NCBI GenBank assembly: GCA_039819065.1
Contig: JBCBSS010000065.1
Span: forward strand, 1-39,860
From: JBCBSS01 sp039819065
GTDB taxonomy: Bacteria; Bacteroidota; Bacteroidia; Cytophagales; Cyclobacteriaceae
Length of the DNA stretch: 39,860 nucleotides
Direction: 5' to 3'
In this document: one piece after another, positions 1 to 7,560 of the stretch
Layout: each line of letters begins with the position of its first letter
Numbering within the stretch: position 1 is the stretch's first letter
Program-made: the position numbers and the translations under genes
Notes under the pieces: generated by a model
Databases searched by the model: none
The model's input: the letters and a program-made list of their open reading frames with translations, nothing else
Told to the model about the DNA's origin: nothing

Positions 1-2
1 CT

Positions 3-863
3 GCAGAACGATACTTCAATAAGAAGATAGAAAGAATATATAATGAAATTGATAATTTACAGTTAGCCCCAATAATCACAACTATTAGTAACTCTGAAGA
101 GTATTACTGGGCGCATCCGCTCTATGAAATTATAGCTGTTCCTTCCGGTGAGGAAAAGAACCTACTAAACCTTCCTGACCTTTATCATGAAGTCGGTCAT
201 CTTATTTTCAAGCAGTATTCAGATTCATTAGTTGGAAGTTTGATTGATCAAATATCAGAGTATTTTGCTACACAAAAGCAATTAGCAGTAGATCAAAATA
301 AATCGGGAAAGCTCATAGACCTACTAAAAGAGATTGAGGCAAATTGGAAAAATGGTTGGATCGAAGAATTTACATGTGATATTATAGGCACATATCTGGT
401 TGGGCCTGCTTACGGCTGGACTAACTTAAAACTAACAACAAACAGCACATATTTTAATGCTGTATATTCTCCTAGTGTATCGCATCCATCGGACGATTCA
501 AGAAATAAGGCAATTTTGAAAACATTGAATCTTTTGGGCTATGAACATGAGGACATTCAGGTTTTGGAGAAATCATGGAAGGATTTCCAAAGTCATATAT
601 CAGATGATTATCCTGAATATTATGATTATTATTTCCCTGAGGATTTGATTGAGAAGTTAGTTCAAAGTGTTATTCAAGGTTGCAGAGATATTGCTCTTAG
701 AAGTCACCTTGATCAAATCGAAAAATTTGTTAAACCAATCTCTCAAATACTTAATGAAGCTTGGTTGATTGCTAGAAATAAACCTCAAGAATTTAGTGAT
801 TGGGAGAAGAAAACGATTCAAGAGATTGATGAGTCTTTAGAGAATAACAAACTACGGTCTTGA
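3..863 (+). CDS. Gluzincin-like zinc metallopeptidase, 5' end outside window
   Basis: The frame is open from base 3, so the gene begins before the window; about 286 C-terminal residues are visible. The sequence shows HEVGH (codons 186-200), the HExxH zinc and catalytic motif. About 54 residues later comes EEFTCD (363-380), which contains ExxxD, the spacing class of third zinc ligand seen in gluzincins. After it come the hydrophobic residues IIGTYLVGPAYGW, like the helix that carries the third ligand. No signal peptide can be judged because the start is missing. The first ATG-like start in frame (TTG 240) lies after HExxH and would remove the active site, so it is not the true start. Substrate and cell location are unknown. 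The metallopeptidase fold is a motif-based inference. Confidence 0.65.
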   Translation, partial: AERYFNKKIERIYNEIDNLQLAPIITTISNSEEYYWAHPLYEIIAVPSGEEKNLLNLPDLYHEVGHLIFKQYSDSLVGSLIDQISEYFATQKQLAVDQNKSGKLIDLLKEIEANWKNGWIEEFTCDIIGTYLVGPAYGWTNLKLTTNSTYFNAVYSPSVSHPSDDSRNKAILKTLNLLGYEHEDIQVLEKSWKDFQSHISDDYPEYYDYYFPEDLIEKLVQSVIQGCRDIALRSHLDQIEKFVKPISQILNEAWLIARNKPQEFSDWEKKTIQEIDESLENNKLRS

Positions 864-921
864 ATATTCTCCTTTATTTAGTCTATCTCATCCCAACAGT
901 GCAGTAATCTTCAAATCTATT

Positions 922-1026
922 TCATAGGTATATGACGGTTTCGCATTTTACCATTGATAACTCCAAGAACAGATTGAGCATTTCTTGCAGTGAGATGTAA
1001 AGTACAATCTCAAGAGCCTCCGTGTA
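922..1026 (-). pseudogene. Decayed C-terminal fragment of a PD40 protein gene
   Basis: Read on the minus strand, 34 codons up to a TGA resemble the C-terminus of the intact PD40 lipoprotein at 8048-8938. The fragment reads TEALEIVLYIS where the intact protein reads TEALEFAPYIS, and it ends ..VIYL where the intact one has ..NVYWV. The DNA also aligns (shared CCATTGAT, GAGATGTAA/GATATGTAA and CAAGAGC). The SPDEK propeller signature is lost and no upstream part of the gene remains, so it is a relic. No promoter or start codon is seen. The alternative, chance similarity, is unlikely given agreement at both DNA and protein level, but it was judged by eye only. Confidence 0.5.
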
Positions 1027-1173
1027 GAAGGTTCGTCAAAGTTTTACTTACTCCTACCACCAAAAAGCCCCAGCTTTGATATCTTATTCTTGTATTACGA
1101 GAAGAAACCTTCAAAGCTGCTGGCGTCTCGGCCACTACACAACCCCAACCCCACTTTTCCCTTATACCATAAC

Positions 1174-1722
1174 ATGAAGGTATTTATGCTATTTATCGCT
1201 TTAGCGCTAGGGTTTAATGGTCATGCACAGACCAAACCGATAGAAACATCAGAAGAATGGAAGAACTTCGACAAGCTGGCCGATTACCTCAGTCGGGGTA
1301 GTGGTAAATGGGTAGGTGAAAATCCCAATTACAAACCGTCTAATGAGCGTTCTCCTAAAGCGTTTGGGCTGTGGTTTGAAAGGCCGCTGCCGGGGCTGAT
1401 GACTTTGACTATTGTGGCCTATGTAAAAGACACGGTAGTTATTAGCTCTCAGGGAACGTTCAACTGGCATCCTACTGAGAAGAAGGTGATTCATTCTACT
1501 TCTGATAGAGGCAATGGCTATTCGGAAGGTATCACTTCCTTTCCTAATGATTCTACTCTTATTTCTGTGATGAAGATCTTCCGCCCTAATGGCAAAATAT
1601 ATGATCATAAGGATGAAAACTTTGTGGTCAGCGAAGATATGCATCGCAATACTTCCTTTGGAAAAGATGAAAATGGGAATTGGGTAGAGAAGGGGAGTTG
1701 GGTATGGAAGAGGGAGGAGTGA
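1174..1722 (+). CDS. Small secreted protein, unknown function (beta-rich)
   Basis: 182 residues from the ATG at 1174. A longer frame from 1090 exists, but its first 28 residues are proline/asparagine-rich and not signal-like. From 1174 the protein begins with a textbook signal peptide (MKVFMLFIALALGFNGHAQ, cleavage after HAQ). The mature part is rich in aromatic and beta-forming residues, with repeated W/G turns (KWVGENP, GTFNWHP, NWVEKGSWVWKREE), suggesting a small beta-barrel such as a lipocalin-like or DUF1579-like fold; that assignment is tentative. It is monocistronic in appearance, and a REP hairpin follows the stop by 11 bases. Confidence 0.75.
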   Translation: MKVFMLFIALALGFNGHAQTKPIETSEEWKNFDKLADYLSRGSGKWVGENPNYKPSNERSPKAFGLWFERPLPGLMTLTIVAYVKDTVVISSQGTFNWHPTEKKVIHSTSDRGNGYSEGITSFPNDSTLISVMKIFRPNGKIYDHKDENFVVSEDMHRNTSFGKDENGNWVEKGSWVWKREE

Positions 1723-1733
1723 AAGAGCGAAAA

Positions 1734-1766
1734 AGTAACTAGGTTACTCAAAGTAACCTAGTTACT
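1734..1766. repeat. REP hairpin copy 1
   Basis: Perfect inverted repeat AGTAACTAGGTTACT-CAA-AGTAACCTAGTTACT: 15-base arms and a 3-base loop. Each arm is itself a near-palindrome AGTAAC-nnn-GTTACT. It is followed by GG, as in most other copies. It lies between two convergent genes, 11 bases after the stop of the upstream gene, so it may also act as a transcription-end hairpin, though there is no U tract. Confidence 0.85.
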
Positions 1767-1782
1767 GGAGCTGGGAATTCAA

Positions 1783-3660
1783 TCAATTATCTATCAATAA
1801 CTTCTGATGTGTCTTCCTATCATTCTGCTTGAGCTCCACGATGTATAGACCACTTTGCTGATCGTTGGTCGACCACTGAAATGACCTTGTTCCGGGTGCG
1901 ATCATGGTTTGATAAACCACCTGTCCCTGGAGGGTGTATACCGTCAGTTCTGACTCATTTGATGTATTATCGAGTTGTATGGTTACCATCTCTTTGGCTG
2001 GGTTAGGGTATAAACACAAATCATTTATGCCTCCGGCTTTATTGGTTTCCGGTACTTCATCAATGGCTATGGAAGTCATCAGGTCTCTTTTGAAGTTGGT
2101 GCCTTTGGCGCGTACTATCATTTGATAGATGCCTTTTTCTACCTGGGCACCTACATAGAAAGTAAATCGATCTTCGCTTTTTTGTACGGTAAGCGGTAAT
2201 TGAGTTGGTTCTAATCGTCTCATATCAAGGTCTACAGTAGGCACCAGATAGGCTTCAATATCTACTTCCTGATCATCGGTTAAGTTGTTAAAAGTCAGCT
2301 CGATATCTAGTAAACCACTCTCGTCTAGTTGTAAAACCCCTCGCTTGATGTTTAGCAGCATTTCCGGCCCGCTTTCTTCGATCATGAAAACAGGTTCCTT
2401 ACTGTCTACGCGATACCTGCCCGGCAAAATGTTTTCGAGTGCCAGTACATTTTTCTCTTGCCCCAAATCAGCTTGCACGGTAGTAGGCTGACTTTCTTCA
2501 CTAATCAGGATGATTGGTTCCTTTTCCTTAGAAAGTGTAATTAGGTGAGGGTTCAGATTACCTGGACTGATCATCAAAAATTCATCGTCGGTAGCCCATT
2601 GCATTCTACTAGAAACAACCTGATCTTGTTGCTGAAGACCAGGGCTAGTAACTCTTTGGCGGCTATTGGTCGATTGTCTCAACTCATTTTTTATGAAAGG
2701 CCAAACTTTGCCTCCGCGAGTAACTTCGAAATGGTCTAAATCCGTTTCATCAGGGCCATCGTAATAGGGGCCAAACAAGCCCCACTTCTTCTCCAGTCCT
2801 CCGAATAGCTCTTTAGCACCAGGCCTGATCGAGCTTTGATAAGGCACCACGCCATCATTGCCGCCACTGCTTTTAGGACCGTCGATCAGGTGCAATATAC
2901 CTTGCGGAATGTCCAGTCGATTGAGTGGGCCATTGCCCCAACCTCCAATAGTGGTGTAAGGAACGGTGTTGCGTGAATTACCATCTGTTATAGAACGAAA
3001 GAAGCTCATATACCCGCGTTGCAGGCTTAACGTGGCGTCGTTGTCCTGCATGAATATGATATTGACTAGACTGAGTAATTCGCTATTGGCTAACTCAGCG
3101 ATCCCGGTGCCAAAATGGGGTGTACTCAAGGTAAAAACCTCTGATACCTGGTTATTGGCACCAAAGTGTACCAGTGCTGCATCGATATCAACACCGCCTT
3201 TGCTCCATCCGATCATTACTAAGGGGGCATTTGAGTAGCGCGATTTGATTCTGGTGATCATGTTTGCCAGCATATAGCCGTTCGTCCACATGTCATCGTT
3301 AGGGGTGAGGGAGACGTAAACACTGCGATAGCCATCGCGATAGACGTCTGCATACATGTTGTCCTCACCAGTAAAGAAAACCTGCGCATTAGATGCATAA
3401 CCATGCACAAACACGAGTACCGGTTTGTCCGATGAGCCGCTAGGCGTTCTACCGTAGTAAATGGTATTCACCTCGTTTCCTTCCCACAAATCTATGCCCA
3501 CCGGAACGAGCTGCGTGCCTTCCCGGAAATCCGGATTGCCTAGGTTGAATTCAAAAGGGCCAGGAAATACAAGAATTTCGGAAGATAAGTTCTGGCTAAT
3601 AGATGGGGTAGTGATCACTGCGCATAGGAATGCCAGTGCAGTTAGTAACTGAGTCTTCAT
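1783..3660 (-). CDS. T9SS-exported alpha/beta hydrolase (lipase-like)
   Basis: 625 residues. Residues 1-23 are a signal peptide (..TTPSISQ). The alpha/beta hydrolase domain has the oxyanion-hole motif FVHGY (84-88), nucleophile elbow GWSKGG with Ser153, a probable acid Asp269 in NDGVVP, and His310 in DLDHFE; this order and spacing match triacylglycerol-lipase-type hydrolases. A beta-rich linker (about 345-540) precedes a C-terminal region starting CLYPNPAKEMVTIQL and containing LYTLQG-like and SGLYIVEL elements, the type A T9SS sorting domain that exports and anchors proteins at the Bacteroidota cell surface. The substrate is probably an ester or lipid; this is inferred. It is transcribed alone, convergent with the gene before it. 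Confidence 0.88.
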   Translation of the reverse strand: MKTQLLTALAFLCAVITTPSISQNLSSEILVFPGPFEFNLGNPDFREGTQLVPVGIDLWEGNEVNTIYYGRTPSGSSDKPVLVFVHGYASNAQVFFTGEDNMYADVYRDGYRSVYVSLTPNDDMWTNGYMLANMITRIKSRYSNAPLVMIGWSKGGVDIDAALVHFGANNQVSEVFTLSTPHFGTGIAELANSELLSLVNIIFMQDNDATLSLQRGYMSFFRSITDGNSRNTVPYTTIGGWGNGPLNRLDIPQGILHLIDGPKSSGGNDGVVPYQSSIRPGAKELFGGLEKKWGLFGPYYDGPDETDLDHFEVTRGGKVWPFIKNELRQSTNSRQRVTSPGLQQQDQVVSSRMQWATDDEFLMISPGNLNPHLITLSKEKEPIILISEESQPTTVQADLGQEKNVLALENILPGRYRVDSKEPVFMIEESGPEMLLNIKRGVLQLDESGLLDIELTFNNLTDDQEVDIEAYLVPTVDLDMRRLEPTQLPLTVQKSEDRFTFYVGAQVEKGIYQMIVRAKGTNFKRDLMTSIAIDEVPETNKAGGINDLCLYPNPAKEMVTIQLDNTSNESELTVYTLQGQVVYQTMIAPGTRSFQWSTNDQQSGLYIVELKQNDRKTHQKLLIDN

Positions 3661-3821
3661 GGAGTCTTTGGTTTGGGTTAAACGTATTTTAATTCTATTA
3701 ACCTCAGCACCAAAACAATAGTTTAAAATGTAATAATTATATTTTAATTATATATTGTTGAAAAAACCATAATATCAGGAGGTGAAGAGGTTATTACGGG
3801 CAGGGTATGCTGGTTGTGCTG

Positions 3822-3854
3822 AGTAACGAAATTACTCGGAGTAATTTCGTTACT
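3822..3854. repeat. REP hairpin copy 2
   Basis: AGTAACGAAATTACT-CGG-AGTAATTTCGTTACT, a perfect 15-bp stem with a 3-base loop, followed by GG. The central triplet is GAA/TTC instead of the TAG/CTA of copy 1, yet full pairing is kept. It lies 130 bases upstream of the transposase gene. Confidence 0.85.
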
Positions 3855-3910
3855 GGAATGGCCGTGTAAACATTTTGGTCGATACGGCCTTAGGAAGTAA
3901 AGAAGTAAGA

Positions 3911-3943
3911 AGTAACCAGGTTACTCCAAATAACCTGGTTACT
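3911..3943. repeat. REP hairpin copy 3
   Basis: AGTAACCAGGTTACT-CCA-AATAACCTGGTTACT, a 15-bp stem with one mismatch (A for G at the second base of the right arm). The central triplet is CAG/CTG. It is followed by GG and is in the same orientation as copy 2, 56 bases further on. Confidence 0.85.
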
Positions 3944-3957
3944 GGAATCGGGCCCCG

Positions 3958-3972
3958 AGTAACCTCATTACT
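3958..3972. repeat. Half-REP directly before the transposase gene
   Basis: A single 15-base arm, AGTAACCTCATTACT, with no partner arm. It ends 11 bases before the RAYT start codon, so it sits at the ribosome-binding region of that mRNA. It could be a decayed REP or a site through which the transposase regulates its own expression; the second idea is inference. Confidence 0.6.
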
Positions 3973-3983
3973 GTTCATCAACT

Positions 3984-4601
3984 ATGGATACCAGAAAAAC
4001 CCAACTGATCCCAGACAGCTACTATCATATCTTTAATCGTGGGATCAACGGGGATAGCGTGTTTTTTGAAGAAAAGAACTATACCTATTTCTTACAGCAA
4101 TACGGCAAATATGTATATCCATTTGTGGAGACTTTCGCTTATTGCCTGTTGGGCAATCACTTTCATTTGCTCATTCGTGTCCGATCAATGGAGGCATTGG
4201 ATGTAGTGATCAAAAAGTGTAAAGATAGGCCTCAATATTGGCATATAAGTAACGCCTTCTCCAGTTGGATGCAGAGTTATACACGAGCAGTAAATAAGAT
4301 GTATGATAGAACCGGTGCACTTTTCGAATCCCCTTTTAAGCGCATAGAAGTTGCTGAAGAGTCTTATTTTTCTCAACTGGTGTCCTACATCCATTTGAAT
4401 CCACAAAAACATGGCCTGGTAGAAGATTATAAAGACTATCCACATTCATCCTATCACGCTCATTTGGCTGAAACTAAGGATTCAAAGCTTAATAGAGAGG
4501 AGGTATTAGAATGGTTCGGTGGCAGGGTAGGGTATCTCGAATTTCACCAGGCGCAAATTGATGGATTAAATGTGTCAAATGAAAGTTGGTTTTTGGAGTA
4601 G
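3984..4601 (+). CDS. REP-associated tyrosine transposase (RAYT, Y1/HuH family)
   Basis: 205 residues, typical RAYT length. It opens with the family signature YYHIFNRG (13-20), then FFEEKNYTYFL, then the HuH metal-binding motif in AYCLLGNHFHLLI (His59, His61). The catalytic tyrosine candidate is Tyr99 in MQSYTRAVNKMY (Tyr107 is the alternative). It is followed by the usual RTGALFESPFKR and SYIHLNPQKHGLV segments. The enzyme class nicks and rejoins single-stranded REP DNA and is generally domesticated rather than a free insertion sequence. REP copies on both sides (two and a half upstream, one 13 bases downstream) are its expected substrates. No second ORF or TnpB is present. Confidence 0.9.
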   Translation: MDTRKTQLIPDSYYHIFNRGINGDSVFFEEKNYTYFLQQYGKYVYPFVETFAYCLLGNHFHLLIRVRSMEALDVVIKKCKDRPQYWHISNAFSSWMQSYTRAVNKMYDRTGALFESPFKRIEVAEESYFSQLVSYIHLNPQKHGLVEDYKDYPHSSYHAHLAETKDSKLNREEVLEWFGGRVGYLEFHQAQIDGLNVSNESWFLE

Positions 4602-4614
4602 AGATTAGAGAAGA

Positions 4615-4647
4615 AGTAACTAGGTTACTTTAAGTAACCTAGTTACT
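4615..4647. repeat. REP hairpin copy 4
   Basis: AGTAACTAGGTTACT-TTA-AGTAACCTAGTTACT, a perfect 15-bp stem. The arms are identical to copy 1 but the loop differs (TTA versus CAA). It starts 13 bases after the RAYT stop and is followed by GG. Together with copy 3 it brackets the transposase gene. Confidence 0.85.
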
Positions 4648-4703
4648 GGATTTACCGCCTCCTACTTGCCCATCCCCTCAAAAAACCGCAGCTTTGGCCT
4701 TCC

Positions 4704-5672
4704 ATGCTCGAACTGCAACAAGAAATCCTTAGAGCCTCCGGCGCCTCTTCCATCGTCGGGTCGCAACCTGTGCAGACCTTGTGGAGCGGCTATGGGGAAA
4801 TCAAGCGATACACTTTAGAAGGAGGTAAGTATCCTAGTGTCATTGTCAAACACATCCAGCCACCTGAAGCGAACAATCATCCTCGTGGATGGAATACGGA
4901 GCTGTCCAATCAACGGAAGTTTCAATCTTATCAGGTGGAGCAGCACTGGTATCAGCATTTCGCTCATCAGACCGACAAACAATGTAAAACACCCCAATGC
5001 TATCACACTTTCGAAAAAGACCAGGAGATATTACTCATCATGGAAGATTTAGATGCTAGTGGATATAATATCAGGTTACATCCTGATGCAGTGAATTTGA
5101 CCGATGTCAAAAACTGCCTGAGTTGGTTGGCTCATTTTCATGCCCAGTTCATGGGGCAATCTCCAGAAGATTTATGGCCAATAGGTACCTACTGGCACCT
5201 CGACACTCGTCCGGACGAGTGGGAAAGGATGACCAATATTGACCTTAAAAATGCTGCGGCCGCCATTGATGAACACCTCAATAAGGCCAGGTTCCAAACC
5301 TTGGTACACGGAGATGCCAAACTGGCTAACTTCTGTTTTAGTGAATCCGGTGAAGTGGCTGCGGTAGATTTTCAGTATGTCGGTGGTGGTTGTGGCATGA
5401 AAGACGTGGCCTATTGCATCAGTAGCTGTTTTGAAGAAACAGATTGTGAAAAGTATGAAGGCGAATTACTAGAGCATTACTTCGATCAGCTTGATCAAGC
5501 TTTAGGTAAAAATGTTGATTTTCAATTAGTTAAAGAGGAGTGGCGTGCGCTTTATAAATATGCCTGGGCTGACTTTTACCGTTTCCTTGACGGCTGGAGT
5601 CCTGGTCATTGGAAGATGCATGGTTATAGTAAAAGGCTGACCCAACAGGTATTAGAAGAACTTCAAGTATGA
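4704..5672 (+). CDS. APH/ecdysteroid-kinase-like phosphotransferase
   Basis: 322 residues of aminoglycoside/choline-kinase fold, closest in look to the EcKinase/DUF1679 group. Visible motifs: a Lys in the N-lobe (VIVKH, Lys49), LIMEDLD (111-117, hinge), the Brenner catalytic loop VHGDAKLANF (201-210, Asp204 catalytic, Asn209 metal ligand), and VDFQ (221-224, the DFG-equivalent Asp222). It should transfer a phosphate from ATP to a small hydroxylated molecule; the substrate cannot be read from sequence. The next gene, a phosphatase of the inositol-monophosphatase family, overlaps it by 4 bases (ATGA), so the two are translationally coupled and may act on the same or related compounds. A -7-like box CAGCTTTG ends 7 bases before the ATG. 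Confidence 0.82.
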   Translation: MLELQQEILRASGASSIVGSQPVQTLWSGYGEIKRYTLEGGKYPSVIVKHIQPPEANNHPRGWNTELSNQRKFQSYQVEQHWYQHFAHQTDKQCKTPQCYHTFEKDQEILLIMEDLDASGYNIRLHPDAVNLTDVKNCLSWLAHFHAQFMGQSPEDLWPIGTYWHLDTRPDEWERMTNIDLKNAAAAIDEHLNKARFQTLVHGDAKLANFCFSESGEVAAVDFQYVGGGCGMKDVAYCISSCFEETDCEKYEGELLEHYFDQLDQALGKNVDFQLVKEEWRALYKYAWADFYRFLDGWSPGHWKMHGYSKRLTQQVLEELQV

Positions 5673-6568
5673 ACCCACTCGACATATCCGAATTAAGACA
5701 GCTTTGCCAAATAGCTAAGAAAGCCGCTATTGCTGCCGGTGAATATATCCAATCGCGGTTTGATGGACAATACACCCAACAACGCAAAGCAGGTGGTGAT
5801 ACCATTGCTTCTCAAGTGGTCACTGAAGTAGACATCAAAGCTCAGCAAATCATCCTGGATCATCTGCAAGACAGCATGGCCACATACGATCTCGGACTGC
5901 TCACTGAGGAAGCCGTAGACGACCAATCAAGGCAAAGCAAAGCCTATTTTTGGTGCATTGACCCACTAGATGGTACTCTACCTTTCACCGAGCATAGAAC
6001 CGGTTATGCCGTATCCATTGCCCTAATTTCAAAAGCTGGTGACCCCGTGCTTAGTGCAGTATATATCCCTGACTTGCAACTATGTTATTCGGCCATCACC
6101 GGTGAGGGTGTGCAGTTGAATGATGAGCTGTTTACTCGATCAGCAATAACTTCAGGCGACACGCTACATTTCTACATGGACAGAAGCTTTCTATCCGATC
6201 CATATTATGAATTCATAAAGAACCGAATTAGCCAATGGGCACAAGAACATGAAAAGGTTGACATCTCATATCATAACGACTTTGGTGGTGTACGTAATGC
6301 CATTGGTGTGATGACATCGGTAAGAGGCTGCTACTTTAAATTTCCCAAAGAACGCAAAGGCAGTGGCAGCATTTGGGACTACTCCGCTACGAGATTATTC
6401 TTCGAAGAACTAGGGTTGCCGGTATCGAATGCATTAGGTGAGAGATTACATCTTAATACGCCACAAACTACTTTCATGAACCATCAAGGGGCTCTTTATG
6501 CCACAGATGAGTACTTAGCCAGGTTTATCGTTCATTTGGGACGGAAAGTGGAGGGTCTTGCGTCATAG
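5669..6568 (+). CDS. Inositol-monophosphatase/CysQ-family phosphatase
   Basis: 299 residues. Family motifs are in order: TEE (79-81), IDPLDGT (97-103, metal-binding Asp98 and Asp101) and a WDYSATRLFFEELG segment (236-249) matching the WDxAA motif with Asp237. Mg2+-dependent removal of a phosphate from a sugar, inositol or PAP-type nucleotide is expected. The DGTLPF variant in place of DGTxNF, and the Tyr-Ser in place of Ala-Ala/Ala-Gly, make it a divergent member, so calling it CysQ or SuhB is not justified. Its ATG lies inside the stop of the preceding kinase-like gene. Confidence 0.85.
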   Translation: MNPLDISELRQLCQIAKKAAIAAGEYIQSRFDGQYTQQRKAGGDTIASQVVTEVDIKAQQIILDHLQDSMATYDLGLLTEEAVDDQSRQSKAYFWCIDPLDGTLPFTEHRTGYAVSIALISKAGDPVLSAVYIPDLQLCYSAITGEGVQLNDELFTRSAITSGDTLHFYMDRSFLSDPYYEFIKNRISQWAQEHEKVDISYHNDFGGVRNAIGVMTSVRGCYFKFPKERKGSGSIWDYSATRLFFEELGLPVSNALGERLHLNTPQTTFMNHQGALYATDEYLARFIVHLGRKVEGLAS

Positions 6569-6607
6569 ATAAGTGATAGAACCCTTTGGGTGATCTTACC
6601 ATATCCA

Positions 6608-6636
6608 CAATTGATTATACCCGATATAATCAATTG
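6608..6636. terminator. Strong inverted repeat after the kinase/phosphatase operon
   Basis: CAATTGATTATA / TATAATCAATTG, a perfect 12-bp stem with a 5-base loop CCCGA, 40 bases after the stop of the phosphatase. No T run follows, so it is either a hairpin that only stabilises the mRNA end or a protein-binding dyad. Confidence 0.45.
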
Positions 6637-6938
6637 ATGCCATTGGCTGTGGAGCGATCATTTCTGTTCGGTCATAACTCCAACTAAAACACTAACAAAG
6701 CGGGAGAAATAATAGAATAACTCGATTGTCTGGAGTCATGAATGTTTATTTTGTCCTTATCAAATTTTAAAAAATACCCATAAAAAGTATGATTTTGGAT
6801 TGTATAAGGATGTTTTGTATTAACCTATTTAATTTTTTTATATAAAACATAAACAAAATAAAGGTAGGTATGAGCAGTATATGTTAATGTAAAATAGTAT
6901 TTTAAGTGAATTAATTTAACTAAACAGAAGACATTATT
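6637..6938. other. AT-rich leader region of the GG-peptide gene
   Basis: About 300 bases without a gene. The last 200 bases are very AT-rich (runs such as TTTAATTTTTTTATA) and hold TAGTATTTTA near 6896, which only partly fits the Bacteroidota -7 box TAnnTTTG. I could not fix a promoter. The high AT content and long leader suggest a regulated promoter for the peptide gene at 6939. Confidence 0.3.
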
Positions 6939-7157
6939 ATGAAACGCGACAAATTGAACTTAAAAACACTGAAAGTACAAAGCTTTGTAACCTCTATGAG
7001 TCAAAATAAAGTAGAGACGGTCAAAGGAGGCCAAACTGGATGCCCTTATGTTTGTTTAGGTGCACCTGACTTTACACAAGACCCGAATGGTTGCCTTAGC
7101 TTACCACAACTTATTTGTGATGATCCTTATGGTGTTACTGGCGCTCACGCTTGCTAA
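6939..7157 (+). CDS. GG-leader peptide, lanthipeptide-like (pinensin-style leader)
   Basis: 72 residues. The leader has KLNLKTLKVQSFVTSM (5-20), the LxLKxLKVxSFVTS pattern seen in Bacteroidota class I/pinensin-type lanthipeptide precursors, and ends in VKGG (28-31), a double-glycine cleavage site for a peptidase-containing ABC exporter. The 41-residue core has five Cys (35, 39, 52, 60, 72) and four Ser/Thr (33, 46, 54, 67), so at most four thioether rings are possible; disulfides are an alternative. No LanB/LanC, LanM, protease or exporter gene lies in this window, so modification would have to come from elsewhere. It is followed by its own intrinsic terminator. The gene is clear; the lanthipeptide class is inferred from the leader. 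Confidence 0.75.
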   Translation: MKRDKLNLKTLKVQSFVTSMSQNKVETVKGGQTGCPYVCLGAPDFTQDPNGCLSLPQLICDDPYGVTGAHAC

Positions 7158-7182
7158 TAATAATCTGACATTTTAGATATAT

Positions 7183-7242
7183 TAACCTCAGTTGTCAAGT
7201 TGCTTAATGTTATCTAAGCTTGTTGACTGAGGTTATTTTTTT
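7183..7242 (+). terminator. Rho-independent terminator of the GG-peptide gene
   Basis: TAACCTCAGT (7183-7192) pairs perfectly with ACTGAGGTTA (7226-7235). An inner CAAG/CTTG extends the stem, and TTTTTTT (7236-7242) follows. It is the clearest intrinsic terminator in the window, 25 bases after the peptide stop. Confidence 0.85.
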
Positions 7243-7388
7243 GCCCCTACTTCAGTTCAATTATGGTTTGAACATTACACCGGGCTGTCTTTTCGACCGA
7301 AAAGAAATCTGACTTTAATCAAAGTACATGTTGTCAACCAGGCAGGATACCCAAGTCTCTCCCGAAGCAACGGCACTTGTCCGTCTAC

Positions 7389-7412
7389 TGACGGATCGCA
7401 AGGGAATGACGC
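7389..7412. repeat. Interspersed repeat, inverted copy of one at 19738
   Basis: TGACGGATCGCAAGGG followed by AATGACGC matches, in reverse complement, the start of the repeat at 19738-19800 over 24 bases. A TCCGTC/GACGGA hairpin overlaps its left edge. It belongs to the GTCATT...GCAATCC type of intergenic repeat. Confidence 0.6.
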
Positions 7413-7508
7413 TTAGGTGTCTAGTCTTCTTCTAAAGCGCCGTGCATACACTCGAATTATATATCCTCAGTCAATACTTAATCAAGTAAACGTATTAACT
7501 AATTAAAT

Positions 7509-7560
7509 CTGAAACCTTAGCTCTGGCCTTGTCCCCCTCTGGAGGGGGTAGGGGGAGGAT
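7509..7560. repeat. C-run/G-run intergenic repeat, copy 1
   Basis: A 52-base stretch beginning CTGAAACCTTAGCTCTGG and containing CCCCCTCT-GGAGGGGG, then GTAGGGGGAGGAT. It is nearly identical to 7991-8043. The C5 and two G5 runs can form alternative hairpins. A degenerate relative may lie at 9010-9040. It runs straight into the hairpin-module repeat at 7558-7610. Confidence 0.75.

Noticed and set aside
1249..1644. 131-codon minus-strand frame inside the secreted protein gene
   Set aside because: It is the shadow of the plus-strand gene, which has a signal peptide and coherent composition; the minus frame has neither.
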